64,000 bases of DNA from Vibrio barjaei (GTDB lineage Bacteria; Pseudomonadota; Gammaproteobacteria; Enterobacterales; Vibrionaceae), in the NCBI RefSeq assembly GCF_001639065.2, contig NZ_LQXO02000053.1:248001-312000 (forward strand), read 5' to 3'. Position numbers and translations under genes: made by a program. Positions 27,508 to 36,242 of the stretch are shown here, piece after piece. A model generated the notes under the pieces. The model did no database searches and was not told where the DNA came from. It saw only the letters and a program-made list of their open reading frames with translations. The stretch's first letter is position 1. The number at the start of each line of letters is the position of its first letter.

Positions 27508-28304
27508 TACGCTACCCCCTTTGCCATTTCACGGCATTCAATTAGTAGGTCAGAGATCACTATGGCACTTAGGTAAGTTTTGTACTCAGCGCTACCACAA
27601 ATATCGTCCACGGCGTGAATTGAATTCTTAATGGCTTGCTCTAGTTCATCACCACTAAATGTCAGACCTTCAACATCGCGCAGTCTTATTGGCTTAGCGA
27701 TTTCGTCAAAACGAGTCGCAATCCCTTCCATGGCAACAATCTGTTTGCCTTGCTTATCTACAGACACCGACGCATTAATTACGCGTAGGCCATCAGCGCT
27801 TCTTGCAACTCGTTTGCTTAGTGCAGCAAGCGTGATATCAGGAATGACGATCTCTTTAATAAGCTCATCACTTGGTTGCTGAATGTAAGCTTCCAATTCA
27901 ACCTGCTTGTCATCCGCGAAGCGAACTAAAGCATTGAGAGCCATCAGGACAGGAACCAGGGGAGCTTCACACTGATGAGCAGCTATTTCACCACCAATCG
28001 TTGATTGATTTCTTAGATGTCTGGAATAGATGAACCCCGCAGCTTGTTTAATGTTGCTTGGGACTAACTCACTGTCGACAAGATCTTGAATTCGGCTCAT
28101 AGCGCCCAAAGTGAGGGTGTTGCCATCTAGTTTGATATAGTCCAAACCCAGTTTGTCGATTGCGACAAAAACACCTGCATCACTGCGAGTCGGTGCTGCG
28201 TTTAACTTAGATCCTCCGGCAAACCACACCGCTTGACTTCCATGGTTAGCTTTAAGCTCCAACGCTGCACTCACTGTGTCCGGCGTGAGGTATTTAATAT
28301 TCAT
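27507..28304 (-). CDS. ygfM: FAD-binding subunit of molybdenum hydroxylase
   Basis: 265 residues of the CoxM/XdhB FAD-binding fold: AVWFAGGSKLNA stands where the pyrophosphate loop lies, followed by IYSRHLRNQSTIGGEIAA, which contacts FAD, and a C-terminal CO-dehydrogenase-flavoprotein domain. Compared with E. coli YgfM (259 residues) the ends match. It should pass electrons from the molybdenum subunit to an acceptor, but its usual iron-sulfur partner is missing (see xdhD). First gene of the operon; a sigma-54 element lies 60-75 bases before its start. Confidence 0.9.
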   Translation of the reverse strand: MNIKYLTPDTVSAALELKANHGSQAVWFAGGSKLNAAPTRSDAGVFVAIDKLGLDYIKLDGNTLTLGAMSRIQDLVDSELVPSNIKQAAGFIYSRHLRNQSTIGGEIAAHQCEAPLVPVLMALNALVRFADDKQVELEAYIQQPSDELIKEIVIPDITLAALSKRVARSADGLRVINASVSVDKQGKQIVAMEGIATRFDEIAKPIRLRDVEGLTFSGDELEQAIKNSIHAVDDICGSAEYKTYLSAIVISDLLIECREMAKGVA

Positions 28305-28363
28305 ATTCTTCGCCTTTTAGCATTGATTAGATTGAATTACAGAAAAACTGTTACTAGGTAAAA

Positions 28364-28379
28364 GGCAACATTTGAGCCA
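28364..28379 (-). promoter_or_regulatory. Sigma-54 promoter (-24/-12) for ygfM-xdhD
   Basis: Minus strand TGGCTCAAATGTTGCC fits TGGC-N7-TTGC exactly. It lies 59 bases before the ygfM start codon, nearly the same geometry as the element before ygfK (58 bases), and the two share TGGCT-Y-A at the -24 end. Confidence 0.72.
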
Positions 28380-28556
28380 ATGCTTACTTTGTTATTTAGT
28401 ATTCGTGAGCTCGGTCTAATATTGAAAGAATTTGCGATATAGATCGTGATTTTCAATATCAAATTAAACTGCACAGACCAGCTAAGTGTTATTTATTGTC
28501 ATTGATTTTAACCATCAATTAACAAATTAATTATTCATTATTAGGTGATAGATGAA

Positions 28557-28597
28557 TATCAAATTGATACTTTCGATACTATTTTATCAAGTTGATA
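28557..28597. promoter_or_regulatory. Two TATCA-N3-TGATA palindromes, candidate enhancer sites
   Basis: TATCAAATTGATA (28557-28569) and TATCAAGTTGATA (28585-28597) are perfect palindromes 28 bases apart, in the gap after the mocA stop. They lie 178 and 206 bases upstream of the ygfM -24 box, a normal distance for enhancer-binding activators of sigma-54. A MarR operator is the alternative. Confidence 0.6.
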
Positions 28598-28598
28598 G

Positions 28599-29192
28599 TT
28601 AATACTTTGATTGCGTTAACTTAAGCAGTTTTTGGTAGGCTTCGGGAGTATCAACATCTAAATGAATAGCAGGGTCACTAAGTTTAAGGTAGGCTATCTC
28701 TCCTAGCTTAAGAATCGATTTCATCGAATCAAAGTTCCCTTGCTCTCGTTGAGCCTTAAAGCTTGTCGTATGTATCAACACTGGGTGACCTGTTGCGAGC
28801 GGTTTACCGGGGAACAACGTTCCAGTAACCTTATGTTCCCAAAGAGTTTTATAAATTTCTCTTGCGATACAAGGCATATCGCCATGGCTAATATAGAAGA
28901 ACTCCGTATCGACCTCATTAATACCTAATTGAAGTGAAGAAAACATGCCTGAGCGGTAATGTTGGTTTCGTACAATGGTGACCTTTTTGTTGTCTTGAAA
29001 CTGCTCAATCAGTTCATCTTCCCTATGCCCAACCACTAAGATCACACGAGTACAGAATGACAACGCATTTGTGATACTTTGCTCTAAGATCGTATTGTCT
29101 TTATAAGGTAGAGTTAATTTCCAGCATCCCATTCGAGACGATAATCCGGCTGCTGGAATGACACAGTCAATGTTATTTTTATTTTTTATCAT
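28599..29192 (-). CDS. mocA: Molybdenum cofactor cytidylyltransferase (MocA-like)
   Basis: 197-residue nucleotidyltransferase. The N-terminal signature AAGLSSRMGCWKLTLPY is the NTP-binding loop of the MobA/MocA family, and ISHGDMPCIAREIY carries the metal-binding Asp. MocA enzymes add CMP to molybdopterin, giving the cytosine dinucleotide form used by xanthine-dehydrogenase-type hydroxylases, which matches the cluster. The family in this setting is also known as YgfJ. It is divergent from yqeC with a very short gap, so the promoters overlap. ATG at 29192. Confidence 0.9.
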   Translation of the reverse strand: MIKNKNNIDCVIPAAGLSSRMGCWKLTLPYKDNTILEQSITNALSFCTRVILVVGHREDELIEQFQDNKKVTIVRNQHYRSGMFSSLQLGINEVDTEFFYISHGDMPCIAREIYKTLWEHKVTGTLFPGKPLATGHPVLIHTTSFKAQREQGNFDSMKSILKLGEIAYLKLSDPAIHLDVDTPEAYQKLLKLTQSKY

Positions 29193-29243
29193 ACGAAATT
29201 CGAATTGAGTTTTTTGTATTTTAATCTATTGAATTGGGTAAAT

Positions 29244-30053
29244 ATGCCAATGTCGTCAAATAATTCTTTTTCCGAGTTTGCACATTCATTAATTTCAAGA
29301 ACCACCAGTGCCCGTGAGCCAATAACTATTTCCTTGGTGGGTGGCGGAGGAAAGACACAACTCTTGTATCGGCTTGCTAATGAATACCAGCAAATTGGCC
29401 ACAAAGTATGTGTTACGACAACCACCAAGATGTACTTCCCTAATGCGCCAGAGCTGAATCAAGTCACGGACTTTGCCTCTCATTCACCATTACCATCAAC
29501 GGGTATTACTTTTGTTTATAGCGAACGTTTATGCCCTAGCGACAACGATGCGAAAGTGAAGGTTCGTGGCCTCTCTGGTGACCAGATTGAATCCCTAATG
29601 CGACAACAACTGTACTCTGTTTTTATCGTCGAAGCAGATGGTTCACACCGACTTCCTCTTAAGGCACCTGCTAGGCACGAGCCTTGCATTCCTAACCATA
29701 GTGATGTGGTAATTGGTGTCACTGGTGCAGATCCGATACTTAACCCGGCTAATCCTGAAGCCATTCATCGTTGGAATGAATTCAGTATGTTAACGAAATG
29801 CAAAGAAGGGTCAGTCATTGGGAAAAATCAAATTCAAGCACTGGTGCACAGCGACCAAGGTCTGTTTAAAGGATGCAGTGAGCAACAACAAAAAATATGG
29901 GTCATCAATAGATTCGATTTAGCCAGCGATAAAGCACAACTGACTGAATTGGCCAAGCAGATATTTGATGAAGAACCTCAGCTCGCTCAACTCGCGTTAA
30001 CACAAATGACGGCAGATAACCCAATCCACCACATTTTCAATCGGACTCTATAG
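29244..30053 (+). CDS. yqeC: Selenium-dependent hydroxylase accessory protein YqeC
   Basis: About 269 residues from the ATG at 29244 (an upstream TTG at 29205 is possible but lacks a ribosome binding site). The P-loop ISLVGGGGKTQLLYRLANEY lies near residue 30, followed by VCVTTTTKMYFP and the conserved VEADGSHRLPLKAPA. In genomes that use labile selenium in molybdenum hydroxylases, YqeC and YqeB co-occur with SelD and are markers of that trait. Function is inferred: selenium insertion into the cofactor. Twenty-two bases separate it from yqeB; the two form an operon. Confidence 0.88.
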   Translation: MPMSSNNSFSEFAHSLISRTTSAREPITISLVGGGGKTQLLYRLANEYQQIGHKVCVTTTTKMYFPNAPELNQVTDFASHSPLPSTGITFVYSERLCPSDNDAKVKVRGLSGDQIESLMRQQLYSVFIVEADGSHRLPLKAPARHEPCIPNHSDVVIGVTGADPILNPANPEAIHRWNEFSMLTKCKEGSVIGKNQIQALVHSDQGLFKGCSEQQQKIWVINRFDLASDKAQLTELAKQIFDEEPQLAQLALTQMTADNPIHHIFNRTL

Positions 30054-30075
30054 CATTTACACAGAGGTAGTTTGG

Positions 30076-31665
30076 ATGAACATTTTCGCCAAGGCAGCAC
30101 AGTTAGAGCAAACCAATACACCATTTGCGTTTGCCAATATCATTGAAACAAAAGGCTCTTCTCCTCGTCACACTGGAACCATGCTCGTAGAACAAAGCGG
30201 ACAAATTCATGGCACGATTGGTGGCGGCATGATAGAGCGCTACGTGATCGATCAAGCCATTGAAGCAATAAAAGAAAACAAACCTCGCGTCGTTACTGGA
30301 CGAATGACTCGCACCGGCCCTGAAGCGATGGGTATGGATTGCGGCGGCGCAATGACGCTTTCAATTGATGTCTATGGCTCTCGCCCTCGCCTGTACTTAA
30401 TAGGGGCTGGTCATGTAAACAGAGCCGTTGCTCAAGCCGCCGCTCCATTAGGATTCGATATTACTGTTGTCGATGCTTATGAAGGCAGCTTAGCAGAGGA
30501 GCATTTCCCCCAAGGCACTCATCGAGTATTAGGCGACACTATGCTCAGTGCCATCGACTCTCTTGATATCACACCAGACAGCTACGTGATAATCGCCACC
30601 AACCACCAAGATCAAGACGCTATCAACGCAATCGCCCAGAAACAGACTACATATACGGGTTTAATGGCCAGCCGCAGAAAAGTACAGACACTATTCCAAG
30701 GCTTACGCGAATTAGGCACCAGCCAAGAAGAAATCGATCATATTCACTCTCCTATCGGCTTTGATATTGGCGCTGAAACGCCTGAAGAAATCGCCATCAG
30801 CATTTTGGCTGAAGTACTTAATGCGAAAAATGGCGCTTCAGGAGCCAAATTGAAAGAACGCGTTGGCAGCTTCAATCAAAAACTGGTGCTTGTACGCGGT
30901 GCAGGTGATATCGCGACAGGTGTCGCTGCGAGATTGCACAATTCCGGCTTTAAAGTAGTCATGAGCGATATTGAAAAACCAACCATGATTCGCTGCACGG
31001 TCTCATTTGGTCAATGCCTTTACGGTAAACCTGTCACAGTAGAAGGCATTACTGCGGAAAAAGTTCAGTCTTTTGATAAAGCCTGCCGATTGTTAGAAAA
31101 AGGCAAGATTCCTGTGTTTGTTGACGAAACAGGAAAACTCGCAGAGGCCATCAAACCTGATTTTGTTGTTGATGCCATTCTTGCGAAAAAGAACCTTGGT
31201 ACACACAAAAGAATGGCACCCGTCACCATCGCTTTAGGCCCAGGCTTCACCGCTGGTGAAGACTGCCACGCAGCAATAGAAACCAATCGGGGACATCAGC
31301 TCGGTCGAGTAATTTACGACGGTCCATGTCAGCCTAATTCAGGTATACCTGGCAGCATCTTAGGGTATACAGAGCAACGGGTAATTAGAGCGCCTGGCGT
31401 AGGTATCTTTACTGCCGAAGTAAAACTTGGTGATCTGGTTGAAGAAGGACAACCTATCGCGAAAGTCGATGACATGGTTGTTTACGCACCGTTGAGCGGT
31501 AAAGTCAGAGGCTTACTCAACAACGGGTTGAGCGTTCATCAAGGCTTTAAGGTGGGCGATGTCGATCCGCGTGGTGAAAACGTTGATCACTGCACGATTT
31601 CTGATAAAGCTCGTGCGGTTGCAGGCGGTGTTCTTGAGGCAATGTTGTGTTTAAGTGGTCGGTAG
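30076..31665 (+). CDS. yqeB: Selenium-dependent molybdenum hydroxylase maturation protein YqeB
   Basis: 529 residues (E. coli YqeB 541). The N-terminal half is an XdhC/CoxI-like sulfurtransferase-type chaperone domain (IETKGSSPRHTGTMLVEQSG, GTIGGGMIE) with a Rossmann part (LYLIGAGHVNRAVAQAA). The C-terminal half is the EF2563-type domain (LVRGAGDIATGVAARLHNSG, MIRCTVSFGQCLY, GPGFTAGEDCHAAIET). The Cys in MGMDCGGAM could handle the selenium or sulfur donor. Works with YqeC to mature the hydroxylase; the labile selenium itself is supplied by SelD, which is not in the window. Confidence 0.92.
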   Translation: MNIFAKAAQLEQTNTPFAFANIIETKGSSPRHTGTMLVEQSGQIHGTIGGGMIERYVIDQAIEAIKENKPRVVTGRMTRTGPEAMGMDCGGAMTLSIDVYGSRPRLYLIGAGHVNRAVAQAAAPLGFDITVVDAYEGSLAEEHFPQGTHRVLGDTMLSAIDSLDITPDSYVIIATNHQDQDAINAIAQKQTTYTGLMASRRKVQTLFQGLRELGTSQEEIDHIHSPIGFDIGAETPEEIAISILAEVLNAKNGASGAKLKERVGSFNQKLVLVRGAGDIATGVAARLHNSGFKVVMSDIEKPTMIRCTVSFGQCLYGKPVTVEGITAEKVQSFDKACRLLEKGKIPVFVDETGKLAEAIKPDFVVDAILAKKNLGTHKRMAPVTIALGPGFTAGEDCHAAIETNRGHQLGRVIYDGPCQPNSGIPGSILGYTEQRVIRAPGVGIFTAEVKLGDLVEEGQPIAKVDDMVVYAPLSGKVRGLLNNGLSVHQGFKVGDVDPRGENVDHCTISDKARAVAGGVLEAMLCLSGR

Positions 31666-31726
31666 TGGGTATTAACCTGTAATCCATCATCTTCAGCGCA
31701 TGGTAACCATAGTAGTGACTATATTA

Positions 31727-31756
31727 AAAAACGCCTGATGGTCTCATCAGGCGTTT
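31727..31756. terminator. Terminator between yqeB and the GH63 gene
   Basis: AAAACGCCTGATG, four-base loop, CATCAGGCGTTTT; A and T tracts on both sides suit the convergent genes. Confidence 0.9.
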
Positions 31757-31787
31757 TCTTTTATTAGAACTTACAAAGCTAACTCAC

Positions 31788-34589
31788 CTACTTTCCGTAA
31801 AAGTTACGGTACATCATGTAAGTGTGGGCTGCTGACCAACTGAAGTTGCTGGCACCTTGAACCGCCCCTGTTTCTGGGTTGTAGTTTTCACGAATTGCGC
31901 CGTCGCTACCAAAGCCTTCACCGTTTTGGAACAGGTCTTCAGCGATGCGTACCGCATCATTATGGCGTCCATACTTCTCAAGAGCTTGAAGGCCGAAGTA
32001 GAATTGATCCAACCATACACGTCCACGCCAATAGATATCAGCTCCGTAAGCTGGGTTGTCACGACTTGCTGTTCCTAATGACACCCCTTCGCCTTGATAT
32101 TCTGTAGAACTATCAAACTTACTCGCATCAAGCATGACATCCATGACCTTGTCCGCGTTCGCTTGAGTCGCCGCGCCGTTAAACAATGGTGACCAGCCGT
32201 CTGGAGCCTGACCGCGCTCTGTTAATACGACACCCGCACAATAAACATTTTTGCCTTGATAAGGCGTATCAACTCGCTTCAAATCGGCCCCAGGTACTGG
32301 AATTCCTGATGAATCTAAGAAACTGTTACCATCTTTGTCAACGAGTCGAATGTCGTAGTAGAACGAGGTAGCAGAATCAAACATACAAGTGTTGATGTAG
32401 TCTTTAATAAACTCTGCATGCTCCACAAATTCTTGTCCACGGCCTTTCCCTTCAACGCCATCAGAGACTAAGCCAGCCATTTCAGATAAGTACTTATTGT
32501 CACTGTACATGTAAGACGCTTGGTCTACCGATTCTTGCAGCATAGAGAAGCCAACTAGGTTGGTGCCACTATCGTGGTTCTCACCAAAACGTACCTGCCA
32601 GTCTTTGCGTGCATCACGCAGTTTTGCCATGTTTGCATCAGAAACATCACTGTAGGTCCAGTTTTCTGACGAGCCAGTAATCGTGTTATCGAAGTTATAA
32701 TGCTGCTGAGCATAACGACCTAGCTGATCGTATTCCGTTGCTGCAGATACTGTTGTGATCCAATCGCGAGAGTTTGTTTTCGCCAAATCATAGATAAAAC
32801 CGAAACGAGCGGCATCATCCATACCCGACTCCCATGACGTCGCTGTTTGTGAACCATTGCTGTAACCAGTAATAGCCAGCTCTTCGTAGTTATCCAGAAC
32901 CAAGTTATACGAGTCCACACCGATAACTTGATACTGCTTCGACGTGCCGTTGCTATCAATCTCTTTCACCTTATCAGCACCTACGAGAGCTTTTAGATCG
33001 TCACCTAGCTCTGTCCACACTTTAATGTACATATGTCCATCATCAGTGTTGTGCGAAGGATCAACAGCCGCACCATACTCAGGAACTCCATTCGAGTTGT
33101 GGTCACGGTTTGATAACCACCAATCATGATACGCCACCAACTTTGGATACATTTCATCAATCCACGCTTGAGCATCATTAGCACGGTCAAATTCGTTGAT
33201 AAGAGAATGGTAGATTTCCATTACAGCCCAAGCCGCTAGCGAAGGCTTAGTATTACGCTCATTCCAGTTCATTGACGCATCGTTTTGTGCCGCAGAAGGA
33301 ATGTCGTATTTGTCGTCGTAGTAACGAGAGTCAATTCGATCTTGTGGTAGCGAGTAGTTAACAACATCCAATAAATAACCTGCGTCTTGTGGTCTGATTG
33401 GGTCATCATCTTTCACTTGGAACTGGAACACAGTACGAATGTTCTCCATCGCTACATCTGGATTAAAGTGAGCCATCGCATACGCGTGTTTCCATGTATC
33501 CCAAGGCCAAGTATTGTTACCAGAGAACCAGATAGCCGTTACCGATGGCGTGACGGTACCGTGCTGAACAATACCCGCTGGTGAGCGCCAGTTTCCGTTA
33601 AGGGTCATCATGGCTTTCACTGCAACATTACTTTCTGCTTTAGTCGCCTCGTCGTTGGCTAAACCATGCTTTAAATAATTATTCCAGCGAGCCTTAGCTG
33701 TGCTCATTGCTGTTGCGCCTTGCTGCAACAACGTGCTCACCGCACTCGCTTCGCTGATAGCTTCTGTTGGGTTGTGCACATAAGAATACGCGTTATAGAA
33801 AGTAGTATTGCCATTCGCGTTAATAGTGACCGAGCCTTCGGAACGATAGTTATAGTCAGTAACTGTAGTTGTCGCATTATCGACAGAGCGAGTCACAAAA
33901 AACTCAGCCCCCTCTTCACTCTTTAAGCCCGACCAAGACGCTGCTTTGTTAAACGTCAGCTCAACACCACCATTTTCGCCAGTAAGCGCCTTATAAACCG
34001 TATTAGCAGCGGCATCATCCCCTACGGTACTAAAATCTCTTAGGAAACCACCAGTCCAAACAAGCTTAAGATTACGCACTTGTTCTAACTTATTGCTAAT
34101 TCTGGTTTCAATAATTGATGAACGATTGGTACCAAAACGTGTCGTCATCTCAATCTTAAATTCATTATTTTCGATAACTTGATGTAACGCGTCTGGTGTA
34201 GAAAAAGCCTTAACTTCCGCAGATAATAAATTTATTTCTTGATTGTTGTCTGCATCAATTAGAGTAAGTTTGTCAAAATTTTCATTAGCTATATAACTAG
34301 AGTACTCCTGATCGACAATCATAATGCCACCAGCAGAACCTATCGCAGAATCATCGCTTGGTAATAAATGACCATGCCACGCACCTAAGTCCGTAAATGC
34401 GTTATAACTTAAGTTACTTTGCGCATCACGGTCTTTCATTCGATCCGGATTGCCTACTCTATCTAATACGTTAACAAAATTGCTTACGTCTGTTGAAGGT
34501 AGTGTTTCCGTCGAATCTGAACTCGAACTGTTGCAACCAGAGAGGGAGATAACCGAACCTACAAGAATAGCCAAGATAGTCTTTTTCAT
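31788..34589 (-). CDS. GH63 family glycosidase lipoprotein (YgjK-like)
   Basis: 933 residues. MKKTILAILVGSVISLSGC is a lipoprotein signal (lipobox LSGC) followed by a Ser-rich linker. The catalytic (alpha/alpha)6-barrel matches E. coli YgjK, a GH63 enzyme cleaving glucosides: GNNTWPWDTWKHAYAMAHF, SMNWNERNTKPSLAAW, QESVDQASYMYSD, EGWSPLFNGAATQANAD-like and YGADIYWRGRVWLDQFYFG. E. coli YgjK is 783 residues; about 150 extra residues are here, largely in inserted loops (about 500-640). A lipid-anchored, periplasm-facing alpha-glucosidase is expected. A CRP-like site overlaps its leader. Confidence 0.9.
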   Translation of the reverse strand: MKKTILAILVGSVISLSGCNSSSSDSTETLPSTDVSNFVNVLDRVGNPDRMKDRDAQSNLSYNAFTDLGAWHGHLLPSDDSAIGSAGGIMIVDQEYSSYIANENFDKLTLIDADNNQEINLLSAEVKAFSTPDALHQVIENNEFKIEMTTRFGTNRSSIIETRISNKLEQVRNLKLVWTGGFLRDFSTVGDDAAANTVYKALTGENGGVELTFNKAASWSGLKSEEGAEFFVTRSVDNATTTVTDYNYRSEGSVTINANGNTTFYNAYSYVHNPTEAISEASAVSTLLQQGATAMSTAKARWNNYLKHGLANDEATKAESNVAVKAMMTLNGNWRSPAGIVQHGTVTPSVTAIWFSGNNTWPWDTWKHAYAMAHFNPDVAMENIRTVFQFQVKDDDPIRPQDAGYLLDVVNYSLPQDRIDSRYYDDKYDIPSAAQNDASMNWNERNTKPSLAAWAVMEIYHSLINEFDRANDAQAWIDEMYPKLVAYHDWWLSNRDHNSNGVPEYGAAVDPSHNTDDGHMYIKVWTELGDDLKALVGADKVKEIDSNGTSKQYQVIGVDSYNLVLDNYEELAITGYSNGSQTATSWESGMDDAARFGFIYDLAKTNSRDWITTVSAATEYDQLGRYAQQHYNFDNTITGSSENWTYSDVSDANMAKLRDARKDWQVRFGENHDSGTNLVGFSMLQESVDQASYMYSDNKYLSEMAGLVSDGVEGKGRGQEFVEHAEFIKDYINTCMFDSATSFYYDIRLVDKDGNSFLDSSGIPVPGADLKRVDTPYQGKNVYCAGVVLTERGQAPDGWSPLFNGAATQANADKVMDVMLDASKFDSSTEYQGEGVSLGTASRDNPAYGADIYWRGRVWLDQFYFGLQALEKYGRHNDAVRIAEDLFQNGEGFGSDGAIRENYNPETGAVQGASNFSWSAAHTYMMYRNFYGK

Positions 34590-35007
34590 CTTTCAATCCA
34601 TTTATTGTGATATTAATCACTATTATTAATGGAGATTTGCAGAACAAATCTCTACGCAGGGGATGTGAGATGAATAGTACTGACTAGCGTTATTCGCTCA
34701 ATAAATGTCGAAGGAAAATTTGTGGTTCTGGGGAAAGATTACTTTCGTTGCACTACATTACTTGACAATTTAAATAGCATCATTCGTCAAATGAATATAA
34801 AGCAAACCAATATTTATATAAATACCGAAACCATGTGAAGTTATTTACGAATAATATGATAATTTATATTTTCAGAGTAGCAACCATAATTAATAGTTGT
34901 CATTCACTAATAATAGAATAGTAAATTACAACTGTTAAACTTGGAATAAATATCATATTTCTACTTCACTACTGCTATAGAAACTTTTAATCTACTACGC
35001 TTGTTTT
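34590..35007. promoter_or_regulatory. Upstream region of the GH63 gene with a CRP-like site
   Basis: A 418-base AT-rich gap. TGTGA-TATTAA-TCACT at 34606-34621 matches the CRP consensus in nine of ten positions; it lies only 17-32 bases upstream of the start codon. I see no RNA structure or other clear signal in the rest. Confidence 0.4.
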
Positions 35008-35490
35008 TTACCAAGTTCTATCAAGATCTTCTGAATACAAAGAGATTGCTCGTTTATATTCCTTTATGGCTTCGCTATTGGTTGTCGATAACAAGAGATT
35101 CAATAGCAACTGAACGGCCTCCTTGTGACGTCCTAAGTTGTACAGGCACATTGCATAAAATGGCTGGACTTCTTCCGCTTTCGGGTATTCAGACATGGTC
35201 TGTTCAAAGTAATGCAACGCCTCAACAAATTCGCCTAAACTTCTGTAAGTGCAAGCTAAGCCAAACAGTGTGTCAAAACGCTCTTTATCCGCTAACTTGC
35301 CAAGTAATGCCGATTTATAATGTGGAATCGCGAGTTTTTCTTTGCCTTCATTATCGTATGACCATGCAATCTGTAAATGCGCGGAAGCGGCGTAAAGTGG
35401 ATCAACAAGCAATGTTTCGAGGAGTTGACGAGAGTCTTTGTGCTTTCCGGCCTTGCGAAGCGCTATGGCTTCTGAAATGACGGTCTTCAT
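35008..35490 (-). CDS. Tetratricopeptide-repeat protein
   Basis: 160-residue, all-helical protein with about three to four TPR-like units (for example AASAHLQIAWSYDNEGKEKL, then FGLACTYRSLGEFVEALHYF and PFYAMCLYNLGRHKEAVQLL with the expected small residues at Ala8/Gly/Tyr positions). It begins MKTVISEAIALRKAGKHKDS, a common start for short soluble TPR proteins of unknown partner. No signal peptide. The opposite strand also has a long open frame over the same bases, rejected because this one has clear repeats. A protein-binding adaptor; the partner is unknown. Confidence 0.82.
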   Translation of the reverse strand: MKTVISEAIALRKAGKHKDSRQLLETLLVDPLYAASAHLQIAWSYDNEGKEKLAIPHYKSALLGKLADKERFDTLFGLACTYRSLGEFVEALHYFEQTMSEYPKAEEVQPFYAMCLYNLGRHKEAVQLLLNLLLSTTNSEAIKEYKRAISLYSEDLDRTW

Positions 35491-35513
35491 AGGTAAATAA
35501 CGAGTCCTTATCT

Positions 35514-35768
35514 TTAATGTACTTCAGCCTTACCACATCGGTCGCATCGATACAGTTGTTCATTATCAGGATAGCCAACTATTTCGATTTCGCGACTCGA
35601 AAACAGCCTGATAATTAACCCAAACACCGTGTTAGGTGTCGAATCACTGGTAGCTTTTCGCTGTAGTTTTAACTCTGAGTTGGGGCTATATATCAACAAG
35701 TGTGACGTTAGTTGATTACAATGGCGGCAGAGAAATGGGCGCGTCTGATAGTCGCTATAGTGCTCCAT
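35514..35768 (-). CDS. Small zinc-ribbon protein, 84 aa
   Basis: Two CxxC pairs frame the protein: CRHC (residues 14-17) and CDRC (about 75-78), the second in YRCDRCGKAEVH. Four cysteines at this spacing fit a zinc ribbon. The middle contains a hydrophobic stretch (VFGLIIRLFSS). Two more small proteins of like layout lie at 45251 and 55523 in the window. AAGGAAGGA precedes the ATG at 35768. Function unknown. Confidence 0.7.
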   Translation of the reverse strand: MEHYSDYQTRPFLCRHCNQLTSHLLIYSPNSELKLQRKATSDSTPNTVFGLIIRLFSSREIEIVGYPDNEQLYRCDRCGKAEVH

Positions 35769-35932
35769 GACCTATCCTTCCTTGAGATCTCATTAGAACA
35801 TTTCAATTTAACGTAATGTAGATAAGATAAATTAACATATCTTAATCTGAGTGATCGTAAGGAACTGTCATGGTAGGCAAGAAGTAGACGAGGAATAGCG
35901 CAGAACTTGATGTGAAGTGGAAAGTGAAATCT

Positions 35933-35970
35933 CAACACATAAAGACATCGAGTGACGCCTCTATGTGTTG
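35933..35970. terminator. Hairpin after the DUF3297 gene
   Basis: CAACACATA (35933-35941) pairs with TATGTGTTG (35962-35970): a 9-bp stem with a 20-base loop. No good T tract, so its role is uncertain. Confidence 0.4.
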
Positions 35971-35993
35971 AACAAGCAAACGTGGTTAACGAA

Positions 35994-36242
35994 TTAAACG
36001 TAGTACGCTTCCACAGTGCCTTTTAATTTGATTAGTATAGGTTGACCGCGACGATCCAGTGCCTTTGGTGAAGGGATTTTTACCCAACCTTCGCTGATGC
36101 AGTATTCTTCAACATCAGTACGCTCTTTACCGTTTAGGCGAATACCAATCTGGTGCTCAAAACACTCAGCTACGTGATGTGGGCTGCGTGGGTTACCTGA
36201 AAGATGATCTGGTAAAGCTGGCTTTGCGTTGTTGTCGCTCAT
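35994..36242 (-). CDS. DUF3297 family protein
   Basis: 82-residue soluble protein matching the DUF3297 pattern from end to end: KPALPDHLSGNPRSPHHVAE, then GIRLNGKERTDVEEYCISEG and DRRGQPILIKLKGTVEAYY. Widespread in proteobacteria; no function known to me. Monocistronic on the minus strand. Confidence 0.9.
   Translation of the reverse strand: MSDNNAKPALPDHLSGNPRSPHHVAECFEHQIGIRLNGKERTDVEEYCISEGWVKIPSPKALDRRGQPILIKLKGTVEAYYV

Noticed and set aside
35001..35480. 159-residue plus-strand frame over the TPR gene
   Set aside because: The minus-strand protein has clear tetratricopeptide helices and a normal N-terminus, the other has none.
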